A stretch of DNA of 52,492 bases from CALRBF01 sp964646465. Its GTDB lineage: Bacteria > Patescibacteriota > Minisyncoccia > SW-4-49-11. The stretch is taken from positions 1-52,492 of the forward strand of contig CAZYEN010000038.1 of the NCBI GenBank assembly GCA_964646465.1. Direction: 5' to 3'. Below, piece after piece: positions 24,471-31,654 of this stretch. The notes under the pieces are model-generated. The model worked only from the letters and a program-made list of their open reading frames with translations, was not told where the DNA came from and ran no database searches. Each line of letters begins with the position of its first letter. The stretch's first letter is position 1. The position numbers and the translations under genes are program-made.

Positions 24471-24983
24471 ATGAATATATATTCTAATACTAAAAGAAAA
24501 GGCTTCACATTACTTGAAATTCTATTAGTAATTGCTGCTATAGGTATCTTAGCTGCTATAGTACTTGTTGCTATTAATCCTAATCGTCAATTAGCTCAGG
24601 CACGTAATGCTCAAAGACGTTCCGATGTTACTGCAATACTGAATGCAACATACCAAAAAATTATTGAGGAGGGTGCCTCTGGATCAACTGCAACTTTAAC
24701 TGCAATTACTACAACTGCTGCTGAAATATTTAGAAGTGGAACAACAACAACAAATGCAGGTTGTGGAGCAACTACTTTAGATATGGCTGCTGTAGCAGCT
24801 GATGCTGGAGCAGACGTAGTTCCAACCTATATTCCTTCTATTCCTCAAGACCCATCTGAACCAACTTCCTCAAACTGTAGCGGATATACAATAATCAAAG
24901 ATGCTAATAATAGAGTAACTGTTTCTGCACCTAATGCAAATACAGCTGCAGAATTAAATCAAACTATTCAGGTTACAAGATAA
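24471..24983 (+). CDS. Type IV major pilin-like protein, copy 2
   Basis: The 170-residue prepilin shares almost its entire first 46 residues with copy 1 (RKG^FTLLE leader site, same helix, same NPNRQLAQARNAQRRSDV), then diverges into a Thr/Ala-rich globular domain. It retains the VPTYIPSIPQDPS spine and two cysteines (NAGCGA and SNCSGY). The near identity of the N-terminal half against a different C-terminal half fits gene duplication with diversifying exposed surfaces. It ends just before a strong terminator at 25007-25032, so the two pilins form one transcription unit. Confidence 0.85.
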   Translation: MNIYSNTKRKGFTLLEILLVIAAIGILAAIVLVAINPNRQLAQARNAQRRSDVTAILNATYQKIIEEGASGSTATLTAITTTAAEIFRSGTTTTNAGCGATTLDMAAVAADAGADVVPTYIPSIPQDPSEPTSSNCSGYTIIKDANNRVTVSAPNANTAAELNQTIQVTR

Positions 24984-25006
24984 TTATAGTTTTAGTTAAT
25001 CTAAAG

Positions 25007-25032
25007 GATGGGTTATCTAACCCATCTTTTTT
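25007..25032 (+). terminator. Intrinsic terminator of the tandem pilin operon
   Basis: A perfect 9-bp stem (GATGGGTTA at 25007-25015, TAACCCATC at 25018-25026) with a 2-nt loop is followed by six T residues (25027-25032). It is the clearest terminator in the window and lies 23 bases after the second pilin stop. Confidence 0.9.
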
Positions 25033-25091
25033 ATACAAAGATAGTGTATATTTTATTAGAAGTCAAATGAAAACTATAGATTGGCTGATAA

Positions 25092-26480
25092 CTATTCAGT
25101 AATTATACTTATCAACCTAGACTTAATCTCTTCCATTATAGACTCATTTTTACCTTCTACGATCAATCTTAATACGGGTTCAGTATTAGATGATCTGACT
25201 GAGAACCAAAAGTCAGGATAATCTATTCTAATTCCATCTAATTCATTTAGATTACCTTGACTAAATTCTTGTTTTATCTCAGCTAATATTTCATCCTTTG
25301 ATCTCTCAATTTCAAAGTTTATTTCTCCTGAATGAGTATATATGAATAAATCTTTGGTAAGTTCATTGAGACTTAATTCATTATCAGATAATAGTTCTAA
25401 AATTTTCAAAGCCACAAAAAGTGGATTTTCAAAGTAGGCATGTTCGGATCCTTTCATCACGTCTAAATAAAAATGTCCAGAAAATTCTCCAGCAAAAAAG
25501 GCTTTCTCCTCTCGCATTTGAGCTTTTATAAAGGAATGTCCTACTCTAGTCTGAATAGGTACGCCACCTTGTCTTATAATCTCTTCAGGGGTAATATTAG
25601 ATGATCTCAAATCATATAATATTTTAGATCCCTCTCTTCCTGTCAATAACATTTGTGCTAATAGGGCGGTGGTTATATCTGGTCTTATTGTTTTACCAGT
25701 ATTATCTACAAATGAGACTCTATCAAAGTCTCCATCCCCTGCTATTCCAAAATCGGCACCTAGTTCTATAATTTTATTTTGTAAATCTAATAAGGTTTGT
25801 TCTTTTAAAGGATTAGCTTCATGATTAGGGAAATTACCATCAAGTTCTGGGTATAGATAGGTGACTTCTAACTGTGGTAAATTATCCAAAAAAGCCTTAA
25901 TAGCCGGATATCCCATTCCATTAGCGGTATCTACAACAACATTCATTGATTTGATCTCTATTTCCTTATTACGATAGCTTAAGACATTATATATATAATC
26001 TTGTAAGGTATCAGTCTTAATAGTCTCTGATATGGATAAGTTTTGCTCTTCTAGAGTATTATTGATTACTATATCTCGCATCTTATATATACCTGTGTCT
26101 CCAGAGATTGGAATTGAATTTTTCTTTACTAATTTAAATCCGTTATATTCAGCTGGATTATGAGAGGCTGTAATGATAATTCCTCCATCTACTCTATATT
26201 CTAAAACAGCATAATACATCATTGGAGTTGAGGATAGTCCAATATTAATAATTTTTATACGCTCATCTGCTAGTCCTTGCTTAAGCTTAAGTTCCAGAGT
26301 AACTCCAGATTCTCGCATATCACGAGCTAGAATGACAGTTAATTCTTCTTTGTTTGGATATTCTTGTCTTAAAAATTGACCATAAGCTCTACCTAATTTA
26401 TAAGCTGTCTCATCGGTTAGGTCAGTACCATATACACCTCTAATATCATAGGCTTTAAATATACTAGAATTTGTATGCAT
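25092..26480 (-). CDS. Phosphomannomutase/phosphoglucomutase
   Basis: The 462-residue alpha-D-phosphohexomutase has all four signatures: the N-terminal FKAYDIRGVYG, the phosphoserine loop TASHNPAEYNGFKL, the metal-binding GDGDFDRVSFVD, and the C-terminal sugar-phosphate loop SSNTEPVLRLIVE. It interconverts mannose/glucose 6- and 1-phosphates, giving precursors for GDP-mannose or UDP-glucose and surface glycans, and could act after the isomerase at 8358-9377. The gene is preceded by tRNA-Phe and appears co-transcribed with it. PMM/PGM substrate choice cannot be decided here. Confidence 0.92.
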   Translation of the reverse strand: MHTNSSIFKAYDIRGVYGTDLTDETAYKLGRAYGQFLRQEYPNKEELTVILARDMRESGVTLELKLKQGLADERIKIINIGLSSTPMMYYAVLEYRVDGGIIITASHNPAEYNGFKLVKKNSIPISGDTGIYKMRDIVINNTLEEQNLSISETIKTDTLQDYIYNVLSYRNKEIEIKSMNVVVDTANGMGYPAIKAFLDNLPQLEVTYLYPELDGNFPNHEANPLKEQTLLDLQNKIIELGADFGIAGDGDFDRVSFVDNTGKTIRPDITTALLAQMLLTGREGSKILYDLRSSNITPEEIIRQGGVPIQTRVGHSFIKAQMREEKAFFAGEFSGHFYLDVMKGSEHAYFENPLFVALKILELLSDNELSLNELTKDLFIYTHSGEINFEIERSKDEILAEIKQEFSQGNLNELDGIRIDYPDFWFSVRSSNTEPVLRLIVEGKNESIMEEIKSRLISIITE

Positions 26481-26504
26481 ATTGTATTAAGTTTTAATTA
26501 AATG

Positions 26505-26577
26505 TGCCCCGAGTAAGACTTGCACTTACGACACCAGGTTCTTCAGACCTGTGCTCTACTACCTGAGCTATCGAGGC
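26505..26577 (-). tRNA. tRNA-Phe (GAA)
   Basis: The minus strand folds into a standard cloverleaf: acceptor GCCTCGA with TCGGGGC (one G-U pair), D-arm GCTC...GAGC, anticodon arm CAGGT-CTGAAGA-ACCTG with anticodon GAA, and T-arm GTAAG-TGCAAGT-CTTAC. The discriminator base is A; the CCA end is not encoded (next bases CAT). The T-loop begins TGC rather than the usual TTC. It lies 6 bases after the stop of the regulator at 26584-27177 and 24 bases before pmm, embedded in a run of same-strand genes. Confidence 0.93.
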
Positions 26578-26583
26578 TATGTA

Positions 26584-27177
26584 TTAATTATCTAATGAAA
26601 CTGATGATTTGTCAATAACAATTTGTGTGTTTTTATTCTCTAGTATATCTAATACAAATTTATCAAACATATTTTGTCTATATTCAAACTCTTTTAAGGT
26701 CAAGACTGTAAACGTTATTTCTTGTGCTAATTCAGTTTCAATATCTTTAATTAAAGCTTCAAATTTTTTCTCATTTATATCATCGGCTACCAAAAACATA
26801 TCTACTCTATCTTTATCTCTTTGTAGGAATGCCCCCATAGCTATACACAAATGTATATTTCCAATTTTATCAAGCTTATGGGTCAGTGTCTCAAAAAATG
26901 ACTGGCTTAAGCGAAATATAACTGATTCTAAAGCTAAGACCTCCTCAATGGGATTTAGAGTATAGCTAGTTTCTTTTTTAGATTTGAATTCTTGAATAAT
27001 ATTATATTTTATAGCTTGTCTTAGTTCTACTTTGAGTGTATTGACTGGTATATGAGTTCTTGTATGTAATTCTTCTAAAGTTAACCCGCGGGTAGAATCT
27101 TTTAGAAATACTTTTAGAATTTTAACCTTTTCCGTTCCTAACAAATATACTAATGGACTTTTCAGATTAAGAGACAT
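26584..27177 (-). CDS. Winged-helix DNA-binding protein with a nucleotidyltransferase-like C-terminal domain
   Basis: Of the 197 residues, about 1-75 form a winged helix-turn-helix (LLGTEKVKILKVFLKDSTRGLTLEELHTRTHIPVNTLKVELRQAIKYNIIQEF). The rest resembles a minimal MNT-like nucleotidyltransferase fold: AMGAFLQRDKDRVDMFLVADDINEKKFEALIKDIETEL. The acidic dyad region is R-V-D-M-F-L-V-A-D-D. It is most likely a transcriptional regulator, a type I recall as common in CPR. Upstream, two 12-bp inverted arms (27197-27239) may be its operator. A catalytic NTase role is unlikely because no G-S-x-A-R-G motif is visible. Binding specificity is unknown. Confidence 0.65.
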   Translation of the reverse strand: MSLNLKSPLVYLLGTEKVKILKVFLKDSTRGLTLEELHTRTHIPVNTLKVELRQAIKYNIIQEFKSKKETSYTLNPIEEVLALESVIFRLSQSFFETLTHKLDKIGNIHLCIAMGAFLQRDKDRVDMFLVADDINEKKFEALIKDIETELAQEITFTVLTLKEFEYRQNMFDKFVLDILENKNTQIVIDKSSVSLDN

Positions 27178-27196
27178 ATACGGAAGAAATGTTATA

Positions 27197-27239
27197 ATTA
27201 TTTACTATGTTATATTGTACCTAAAATATAGTAAATAAT
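27197..27239. promoter_or_regulatory. 12-bp inverted repeat upstream of the winged-helix gene, candidate operator
   Basis: ATTATTTACTAT (27197-27208) and ATAGTAAATAAT (27228-27239) are perfect inverted arms separated by 19 bp, so their centres lie 31 bp apart, near three helical turns. The sequence lies 20 bases before the start of the regulator at 26584-27177 and after pth. It could be an autoregulatory operator, an mRNA hairpin, or a weak terminator. No T-run follows on either strand, which argues against a terminator. Confidence 0.45.
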
Positions 27240-27260
27240 CAATATTACTTATACTCAGTC

Positions 27261-27764
27261 TTATTTATTAGACAAATTGTATTGAATTTTATTATAAACT
27301 TGTTCTAATATGATTTTATCTTCGCTAGAGATTGATCTTAAGACAAATTCTTTAGCCTTTTGACCTATAAATCTTTCTGCTCTAATTCCAACTCTCACTC
27401 TCTTCACTGCCGGAGAAATATGCTGAAATATCGAGTCTATACCATGATGTCCTCCACTACCTCGATTAGTTTGAATTTTATATTCACCTAAAATAATATC
27501 TGAGTCATCATGAATAATGATAATCTCACTATCTTGGATATCATAATATTGCTTCACTGCTAAAACAGCATGCCCAGAGTTATTCATATAGGTATGGGGT
27601 TTAAGATAGATAATATCTCCCTGTTTATAAATTGAACCTAAAAATTGTTTTTTATAAGCAAACTCTGCTCTAATAGTAATAAAATCTAAAAATTCAAATC
27701 CTATATTATGATAGGTATTCTTATAGTTATCTCCTATATTACCAAGACCTACTATTAATTTCAT
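27261..27764 (-). CDS. pth: Peptidyl-tRNA hydrolase
   Basis: The 167-residue protein has the Pth pattern: VGLGNIGDNYKNTYHNIGFEFLD with the catalytic His (usually followed by Asn, as here), LKPHTYMNNSG, and IIHDDSDIILG with the catalytic Asp. It hydrolyses peptidyl-tRNA in the cytoplasm. Two positions differ from the common motif: T-R-H-N is T-Y-H-N, and G-G-H-N-G is G-G-H-H-G. The protein is shorter than E. coli Pth (194), with the C-terminal helices reduced. It is 3 bases downstream of the LCP gene. Confidence 0.9.
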   Translation of the reverse strand: MKLIVGLGNIGDNYKNTYHNIGFEFLDFITIRAEFAYKKQFLGSIYKQGDIIYLKPHTYMNNSGHAVLAVKQYYDIQDSEIIIIHDDSDIILGEYKIQTNRGSGGHHGIDSIFQHISPAVKRVRVGIRAERFIGQKAKEFVLRSISSEDKIILEQVYNKIQYNLSNK

Positions 27765-27767
27765 AAG

Positions 27768-29102
27768 CTAAAATTTCAATGAATTTTCAATATATAATAT
27801 TGGGACATCTTTCGTTAAACCAAGTTGTGTATCTATAGTAGATTTGAAAATATCTTGAATATAATCTTTTGATATATTATTATTTTCCATTTCTTCTTTA
27901 CTATAAGGATTATCTCCTAGGTAAAATGTATTGATGTCTGGCTTACTACTTAAAGTATTAGAGTTTATTATCTTAATATTAAATCCCCTTGCTTTTAGAA
28001 ATTCTTGAATATGTGTACTTTCAGTTTTGTTAATATTTTTTCCAAAAATCAATTCTAAATCAAATTTATTTTCACTTAAATTAGATAATTTTTCTTGATA
28101 TGCAAAAATATCATTAATGTTAGAAATCTCCTCTTGAATTTCTAAATAATTTCTCTCCCCTATCCTTGGTTCTAAAATATACCCCCTAGCTATACCAAAT
28201 TGCCTATACCCTTCCTTAATATTACCTTTTAATAAATCATTTCCTATAACTAGAGAATTGACGGTATAGTCTTTACTATCCTGATAAGTGTCATAAAATC
28301 CTTTCATATCTGTCAAAGATAAGTCTGTCTTTACTGTATCTCTTGCTATTCCTAGTAATGACACAATTTTAGGTGCATCTAAAATTGGATTGAGGCTGAA
28401 TACTTTGTCTTTTATATTGCTGAGGATTTGTTGCTGTCTGCGAGAGCGGTCTAAATCACCACCAACTGAAGTATATCTAGTACGAGCATATTTAAGTGCA
28501 TTTTCTCCGTCTAAAGTTTGTATACCAGATGGCAATGTAAATCTCTGATAACTATAGTTAGGTCCCGGATAATAAGGATCATCAATGGCTTCAGTTACAT
28601 CTACTTCTACACCATCTATTTTATCAATTATTTTAATGAAGCCGGCAAAGTCTACTTCAGCATAATAGTTAAAAGCAATTCCTGTAATTTCAGTTAATTT
28701 ATTTTGTAATTCTTTTATAGCTTCTTCTTTCGTTTTCCCTTGATTAATGGCATTAGAATAAACACTGTTAATCTTACTATAATAACCTTTATCATCAAAT
28801 ACTAAAAAGTCTCTTGGTATAGATATAAGATTGATTTTCTTTTCTGAATTAAGAATTTGAGCTATCATTATGGTGTCAGTTAAGTCACCTCCATCGTGTT
28901 TTTCACCACCTTTACCTAGTAATAAAATAGTTTCTTGAGCTGGCTTGTTAATAACTTTTTCTTGTTTAACAGAATTTAGATTCTGTATAATAGGTATTTT
29001 TTGTGAATTTGCAGATAAAAACCAAGCACCAGCTACAACAATTCCGGCTGATAAAGTAAAGGCTAAAAAAGCTATTCCTATGTTTGACTTAAATATATTC
29101 AT
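27768..29102 (-). CDS. LytR-CpsA-Psr (LCP) family cell-wall glycopolymer transferase
   Basis: The 444-residue protein has an N-terminal transmembrane segment (about 8-29) and an extracytoplasmic LCP domain: ILLLGKGGEKHDGGDLTDTIMIAQI, ISIPRDFLVFDD, YYAEVDFAGFIKIIDKIDGVEVDV, and LDGENALKYARTRYTSVGGDLDRSRRQQQIL. These include the conserved Arg/Asp residues that hold the polyprenyl pyrophosphate and metal. LCP proteins attach anionic or sugar polymers to peptidoglycan. The C-terminal region (after about 330) includes a LytR_C-like segment. It overlaps the previous gene by one base (TAATG). Confidence 0.88.
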   Translation of the reverse strand: MNIFKSNIGIAFLAFTLSAGIVVAGAWFLSANSQKIPIIQNLNSVKQEKVINKPAQETILLLGKGGEKHDGGDLTDTIMIAQILNSEKKINLISIPRDFLVFDDKGYYSKINSVYSNAINQGKTKEEAIKELQNKLTEITGIAFNYYAEVDFAGFIKIIDKIDGVEVDVTEAIDDPYYPGPNYSYQRFTLPSGIQTLDGENALKYARTRYTSVGGDLDRSRRQQQILSNIKDKVFSLNPILDAPKIVSLLGIARDTVKTDLSLTDMKGFYDTYQDSKDYTVNSLVIGNDLLKGNIKEGYRQFGIARGYILEPRIGERNYLEIQEEISNINDIFAYQEKLSNLSENKFDLELIFGKNINKTESTHIQEFLKARGFNIKIINSNTLSSKPDINTFYLGDNPYSKEEMENNNISKDYIQDIFKSTIDTQLGLTKDVPILYIENSLKF

Positions 29103-30310
29103 TATTCTTGAGTCACTTTATATAATAATCCATTTTTTTGATCTGTAATAATCATTGCTCCATCATTATCAAAAGAGACGCCTTTTGGACTACCCCAAAT
29201 AGTACCGTCTGGCAACAACCAACCCGTAATAAAGTTTTTCGCTATAGATTCTTTATTAATATCTTTAATGACGATTTTATATCCTTTGGGAATAGATCTA
29301 TTCTGTCCCCCTTGATATATAAAGACATATTTATTGGCAAAATCATTGTAAAATTTATTTGGAATTAAATCAAACCCTGAAATACCATTGCTCTTTGGTA
29401 ATTCAGCTATTGAAGGCTCCGCTTTATTTTCACAGAAATCAATCTGCTCTGTATATTTAGGGTCAATATTAGCAGCCCCATAGCAGTATGGCCATCCATA
29501 ATCTTTACCTTCTTCTATCTGATTAATCTCAACCGTTGGTAATTGATTGCTAATGCCGGTTCTACCTATATCTGTTACTATAAATTTATCTGAATTTAAA
29601 ACAATGTCAGTAACTTGTTTTAAGCCCTTTGCAAATAGTTTTTCATCTTTACCCTCTATTGAATATGAAACAATACTACCAAATTTTTTGTCTTTAGGTT
29701 GACAGGTTTCACAATTAGCTGGAATAGCTATATAAATCCTATTATTATGCACAGCTATGGTATGATATGTATTATTATTTGGTTTTGGTAGATTATCAAT
29801 TATAGTTTTACGCTCTTTATAACTGCCATCAGACTGTACATCAATATATTTTATAACTTTTGTATCGGTCACTACATATACAGAATCTTTATACCACTCT
29901 AATGACATTATGCCTTTTAATTTATTATCTACAACTTTTGGTTGCTTTGGGTTCTCATTAGGAACTATCCAAAGAGTACTAGCTTCACTATCAGTAACAA
30001 AAATATTACTTTTATCATCTGCTTTCACAAATTGAGGGGTTTTAAAACCTTGAGATAAAATACTAATTTTAAAGTTTTCTGGAAGATATAAAGTATGTTT
30101 TTTATCTTGAATATTAATAATTTGAGGTTTCAGTCCATTTAATATAGGCTCTTCAATAAATTCCTTAGAAATTAAATTATTTCTCTGGATTTGTTCTTGT
30201 CTAAATTCATTTATTTGTTTTGTCTGAATAAATATAAATATAATAAGACTTATTAGTATAAATCCTATTAGGATTGGATAAATGTATTTTAATTCTATAT
30301 GTAATTTCAT
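29102..30310 (-). CDS. Membrane-anchored sugar-dehydrogenase-like beta-propeller
   Basis: The 402-residue protein has an N-terminal membrane anchor (about 9-29) followed by a beta-propeller of the glucose/sorbosone dehydrogenase type. Recognisable segments are PQFVKADDKSNIFVTDS, EWYKDSVYVVTD, YHTIAVHNNRIYIAIPANCETC and the diagnostic IEEGKDYGWPYCYGAAN, with a late VSFDNDGAMIITDQ blade. Such proteins usually bind PQQ or calcium outside the membrane, but I cannot see whether the PQQ residues are all present. It starts the run propeller-LCP-pth-regulator-tRNA-pmm, under the promoter at 30333-30361. The actual substrate is unknown; a purely structural role is possible. Confidence 0.75.
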   Translation of the reverse strand: MKLHIELKYIYPILIGFILISLIIFIFIQTKQINEFRQEQIQRNNLISKEFIEEPILNGLKPQIINIQDKKHTLYLPENFKISILSQGFKTPQFVKADDKSNIFVTDSEASTLWIVPNENPKQPKVVDNKLKGIMSLEWYKDSVYVVTDTKVIKYIDVQSDGSYKERKTIIDNLPKPNNNTYHTIAVHNNRIYIAIPANCETCQPKDKKFGSIVSYSIEGKDEKLFAKGLKQVTDIVLNSDKFIVTDIGRTGISNQLPTVEINQIEEGKDYGWPYCYGAANIDPKYTEQIDFCENKAEPSIAELPKSNGISGFDLIPNKFYNDFANKYVFIYQGGQNRSIPKGYKIVIKDINKESIAKNFITGWLLPDGTIWGSPKGVSFDNDGAMIITDQKNGLLYKVTQE

Positions 30311-30332
30311 ATCCTAAATAAATATATATTAT

Positions 30333-30361
30333 ATTATACTACATATTAAATAAATTTCCAA
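30333..30361 (-). promoter_or_regulatory. Promoter of the beta-propeller-LCP-pth operon
   Basis: On the minus strand TTGGAA (30356-30361) and TATAAT (30333-30338) are separated by 17 bp; ATGTAGTATAATATA around the -10 is identical to that at rpsB. The first ATG is about 22 bases downstream and is preceded by AGGA at a very short distance. Confidence 0.7.
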
Positions 30362-30428
30362 TTCAAGATTTAGTATTCACAAAATTGTGTATATATAATA
30401 TACTTCATAATATATAATTTAAAATATT

Positions 30429-30887
30429 ATGAGTAAAGTTAAAAAAAGTAGGAACTTAGACAAGCACCATATAATTTCTATACCTGATCTAGTACCTGAT
30501 ATTGACCCTAATAAAATTAAAGAAACTGGATTTAATTTTATTAGGGAATTTAAATCATTTGCCTTACAGGGCAATGTCATAGATTTAGCAGTGGGTATTA
30601 TTATTGGAGCAGCTTTCAATTCCCTTGTTCAGTCTTTAGTCAAAGATTTAATTATGCCAATATTTGGTTGGGTTATTGGGGGAACTGACTTTTCTAGCCT
30701 TTATATATCTCTGAATGGTACATTTAATTCCCTAGCTGATGCACAAGCTGCAAAAGCCCCTATTATTATGTATGGTTTATTTATAAATCAAATAATCAAT
30801 TTCTTAATTGTATCGTTTTCAATCTTCATAGTGCTTAAAGTATTCTTGAGAAGAAAATCTGAAGATTTAGTAGCTAATAAAAAATAA
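30429..30887 (+). CDS. mscL: Large-conductance mechanosensitive channel
   Basis: The 152-residue protein contains the MscL first helix with FKSFALQGNVIDLAVGIIIGAAFNSLVQSLVKDLIMPIFG, a loop, a second transmembrane helix (INFLIVSFSIFIVLKVFLRRK) and a charged cytoplasmic end. It opens under membrane tension and releases osmolytes. An N-terminal extension of about 35 residues (MSKVKKSRNLDKHHIISIPDLVPDID...) precedes the usual start, and ATG codons suitable for a shorter protein are absent, so the extension looks real. The gene stands alone between divergent and convergent neighbours, with a terminator at 30909-30943. Confidence 0.92.
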   Translation: MSKVKKSRNLDKHHIISIPDLVPDIDPNKIKETGFNFIREFKSFALQGNVIDLAVGIIIGAAFNSLVQSLVKDLIMPIFGWVIGGTDFSSLYISLNGTFNSLADAQAAKAPIIMYGLFINQIINFLIVSFSIFIVLKVFLRRKSEDLVANKK

Positions 30888-30908
30888 ATATACTTAAAAT
30901 TTATACAT

Positions 30909-30943
30909 AAAAGAGTGTTCACCTATCAAGTGAATACTCTTTT
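30909..30943 (+). terminator. Bidirectional terminator between mscL and ndk
   Basis: A 14-bp stem (30909-30922 with 30930-30943, one G-U pair) and a 7-nt loop end in TTTT on the + strand and in the mirrored TTTT on the minus strand. It lies between the convergent mscL and ndk genes and can serve both. Confidence 0.85.
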
Positions 30944-30954
30944 ATTATTTCTAA

Positions 30955-31548
30955 TTAATCTAGAATCCCATCTAGATTCACATCATATAATATTCTTTCA
31001 TTTGCAAGATTGTATTTTATTATTTCTGACTCGTTAAACCAGAGACTAATTTCTCTTTCTGCTTCTGAAACTTTATCTGAGCAATGTAGTAAGTTTCTAA
31101 CAGCTCTTGATGATGAGTTAGCTAAAGAATAGGTGTCGACTGTATAATCTCCTCTTATAGTACCTACATCTGATGTTAATGGCTCAGTACCTCCAACTAA
31201 TTTTTTTACTACACCTACAGATTGGTTACCCTGAACTACGAATGCTATAACTGGACCAGAAGTCATAAAATCTATATTTCCCCTCATAATATCTTTACCA
31301 TATTCAATGGCTTCTTTTTCTATATCTAGTCCCTGTGCTTTTCTTGACTCTATAGCTATACTTCCCTTTTCTATAAACCAAGCATCATCTTTATTATAGT
31401 GTTTCCAAAGAGTATCCTCATTAGCTACTATCATTTTTAATGCTATAATTTTGAGACCAGTTCTTTCAATTCGAGATATGATATCTCCCACTAAACTCCT
31501 TTGTACTCCATCTGGTTTAATAATTACCAATGTTCTTTCTTTAATCAT
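30955..31548 (-). CDS. ndk: Nucleoside diphosphate kinase with internal insertion
   Basis: The 197-residue protein carries the NDK core: TLVIIKPDGVQRSLVGDIISRIERTGLKIIALKM, FMTSGPVIAFVVQG, GTIRGDYTVD and the active-site NLLHCSDKVSEAEREI whose His is phosphorylated. It balances nucleoside triphosphate pools. NDKs are usually 130-150 residues; here an insertion of about 35 residues replaces the short H-Y-x loop (AWFIEKGSIAIESRKAQGLDIEKEAIEYGKDIM), and the C-terminus is extended. It has its own promoter in the groEL downstream region. Confidence 0.92.
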   Translation of the reverse strand: MIKERTLVIIKPDGVQRSLVGDIISRIERTGLKIIALKMIVANEDTLWKHYNKDDAWFIEKGSIAIESRKAQGLDIEKEAIEYGKDIMRGNIDFMTSGPVIAFVVQGNQSVGVVKKLVGGTEPLTSDVGTIRGDYTVDTYSLANSSSRAVRNLLHCSDKVSEAEREISLWFNESEIIKYNLANERILYDVNLDGILD

Positions 31549-31576
31549 AAATATATCTTACTATTTATATAATATC

Positions 31577-31605
31577 ATTATATATGGTATTTAAATTTTT
31601 TACAA
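31577..31605 (-). promoter_or_regulatory. ndk promoter
   Basis: On the minus strand TTGTAA (31600-31605) and TATAAT (31577-31582) are 17 bp apart. A second element, TGATATTAT at 31569-31577, overlaps it and matches the extended -10 used elsewhere in the window, so the exact start is uncertain. Confidence 0.55.
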
Positions 31606-31612
31606 TATAAAA

Positions 31613-31635
31613 ATTAGGAGGTTCTCCCTCCTAAT
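31613..31635 (-). terminator. groESL terminator
   Basis: A perfect 9-bp stem (ATTAGGAGG 31613-31621 with CCTCCTAAT 31627-31635) and a 5-nt loop are followed on the minus strand by TTTTTATATT. It lies 20 bases beyond the groEL stop. Confidence 0.9.
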
Positions 31636-31654
31636 CTTCATGTACTAAAAATTA

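Noticed and set aside
30373..30386. CACAA-AA-TTGTG palindrome and TATAAT runs upstream of mscL
   Set aside because: Several overlapping TATA-like sequences make it impossible to choose a promoter, and the palindrome is short.
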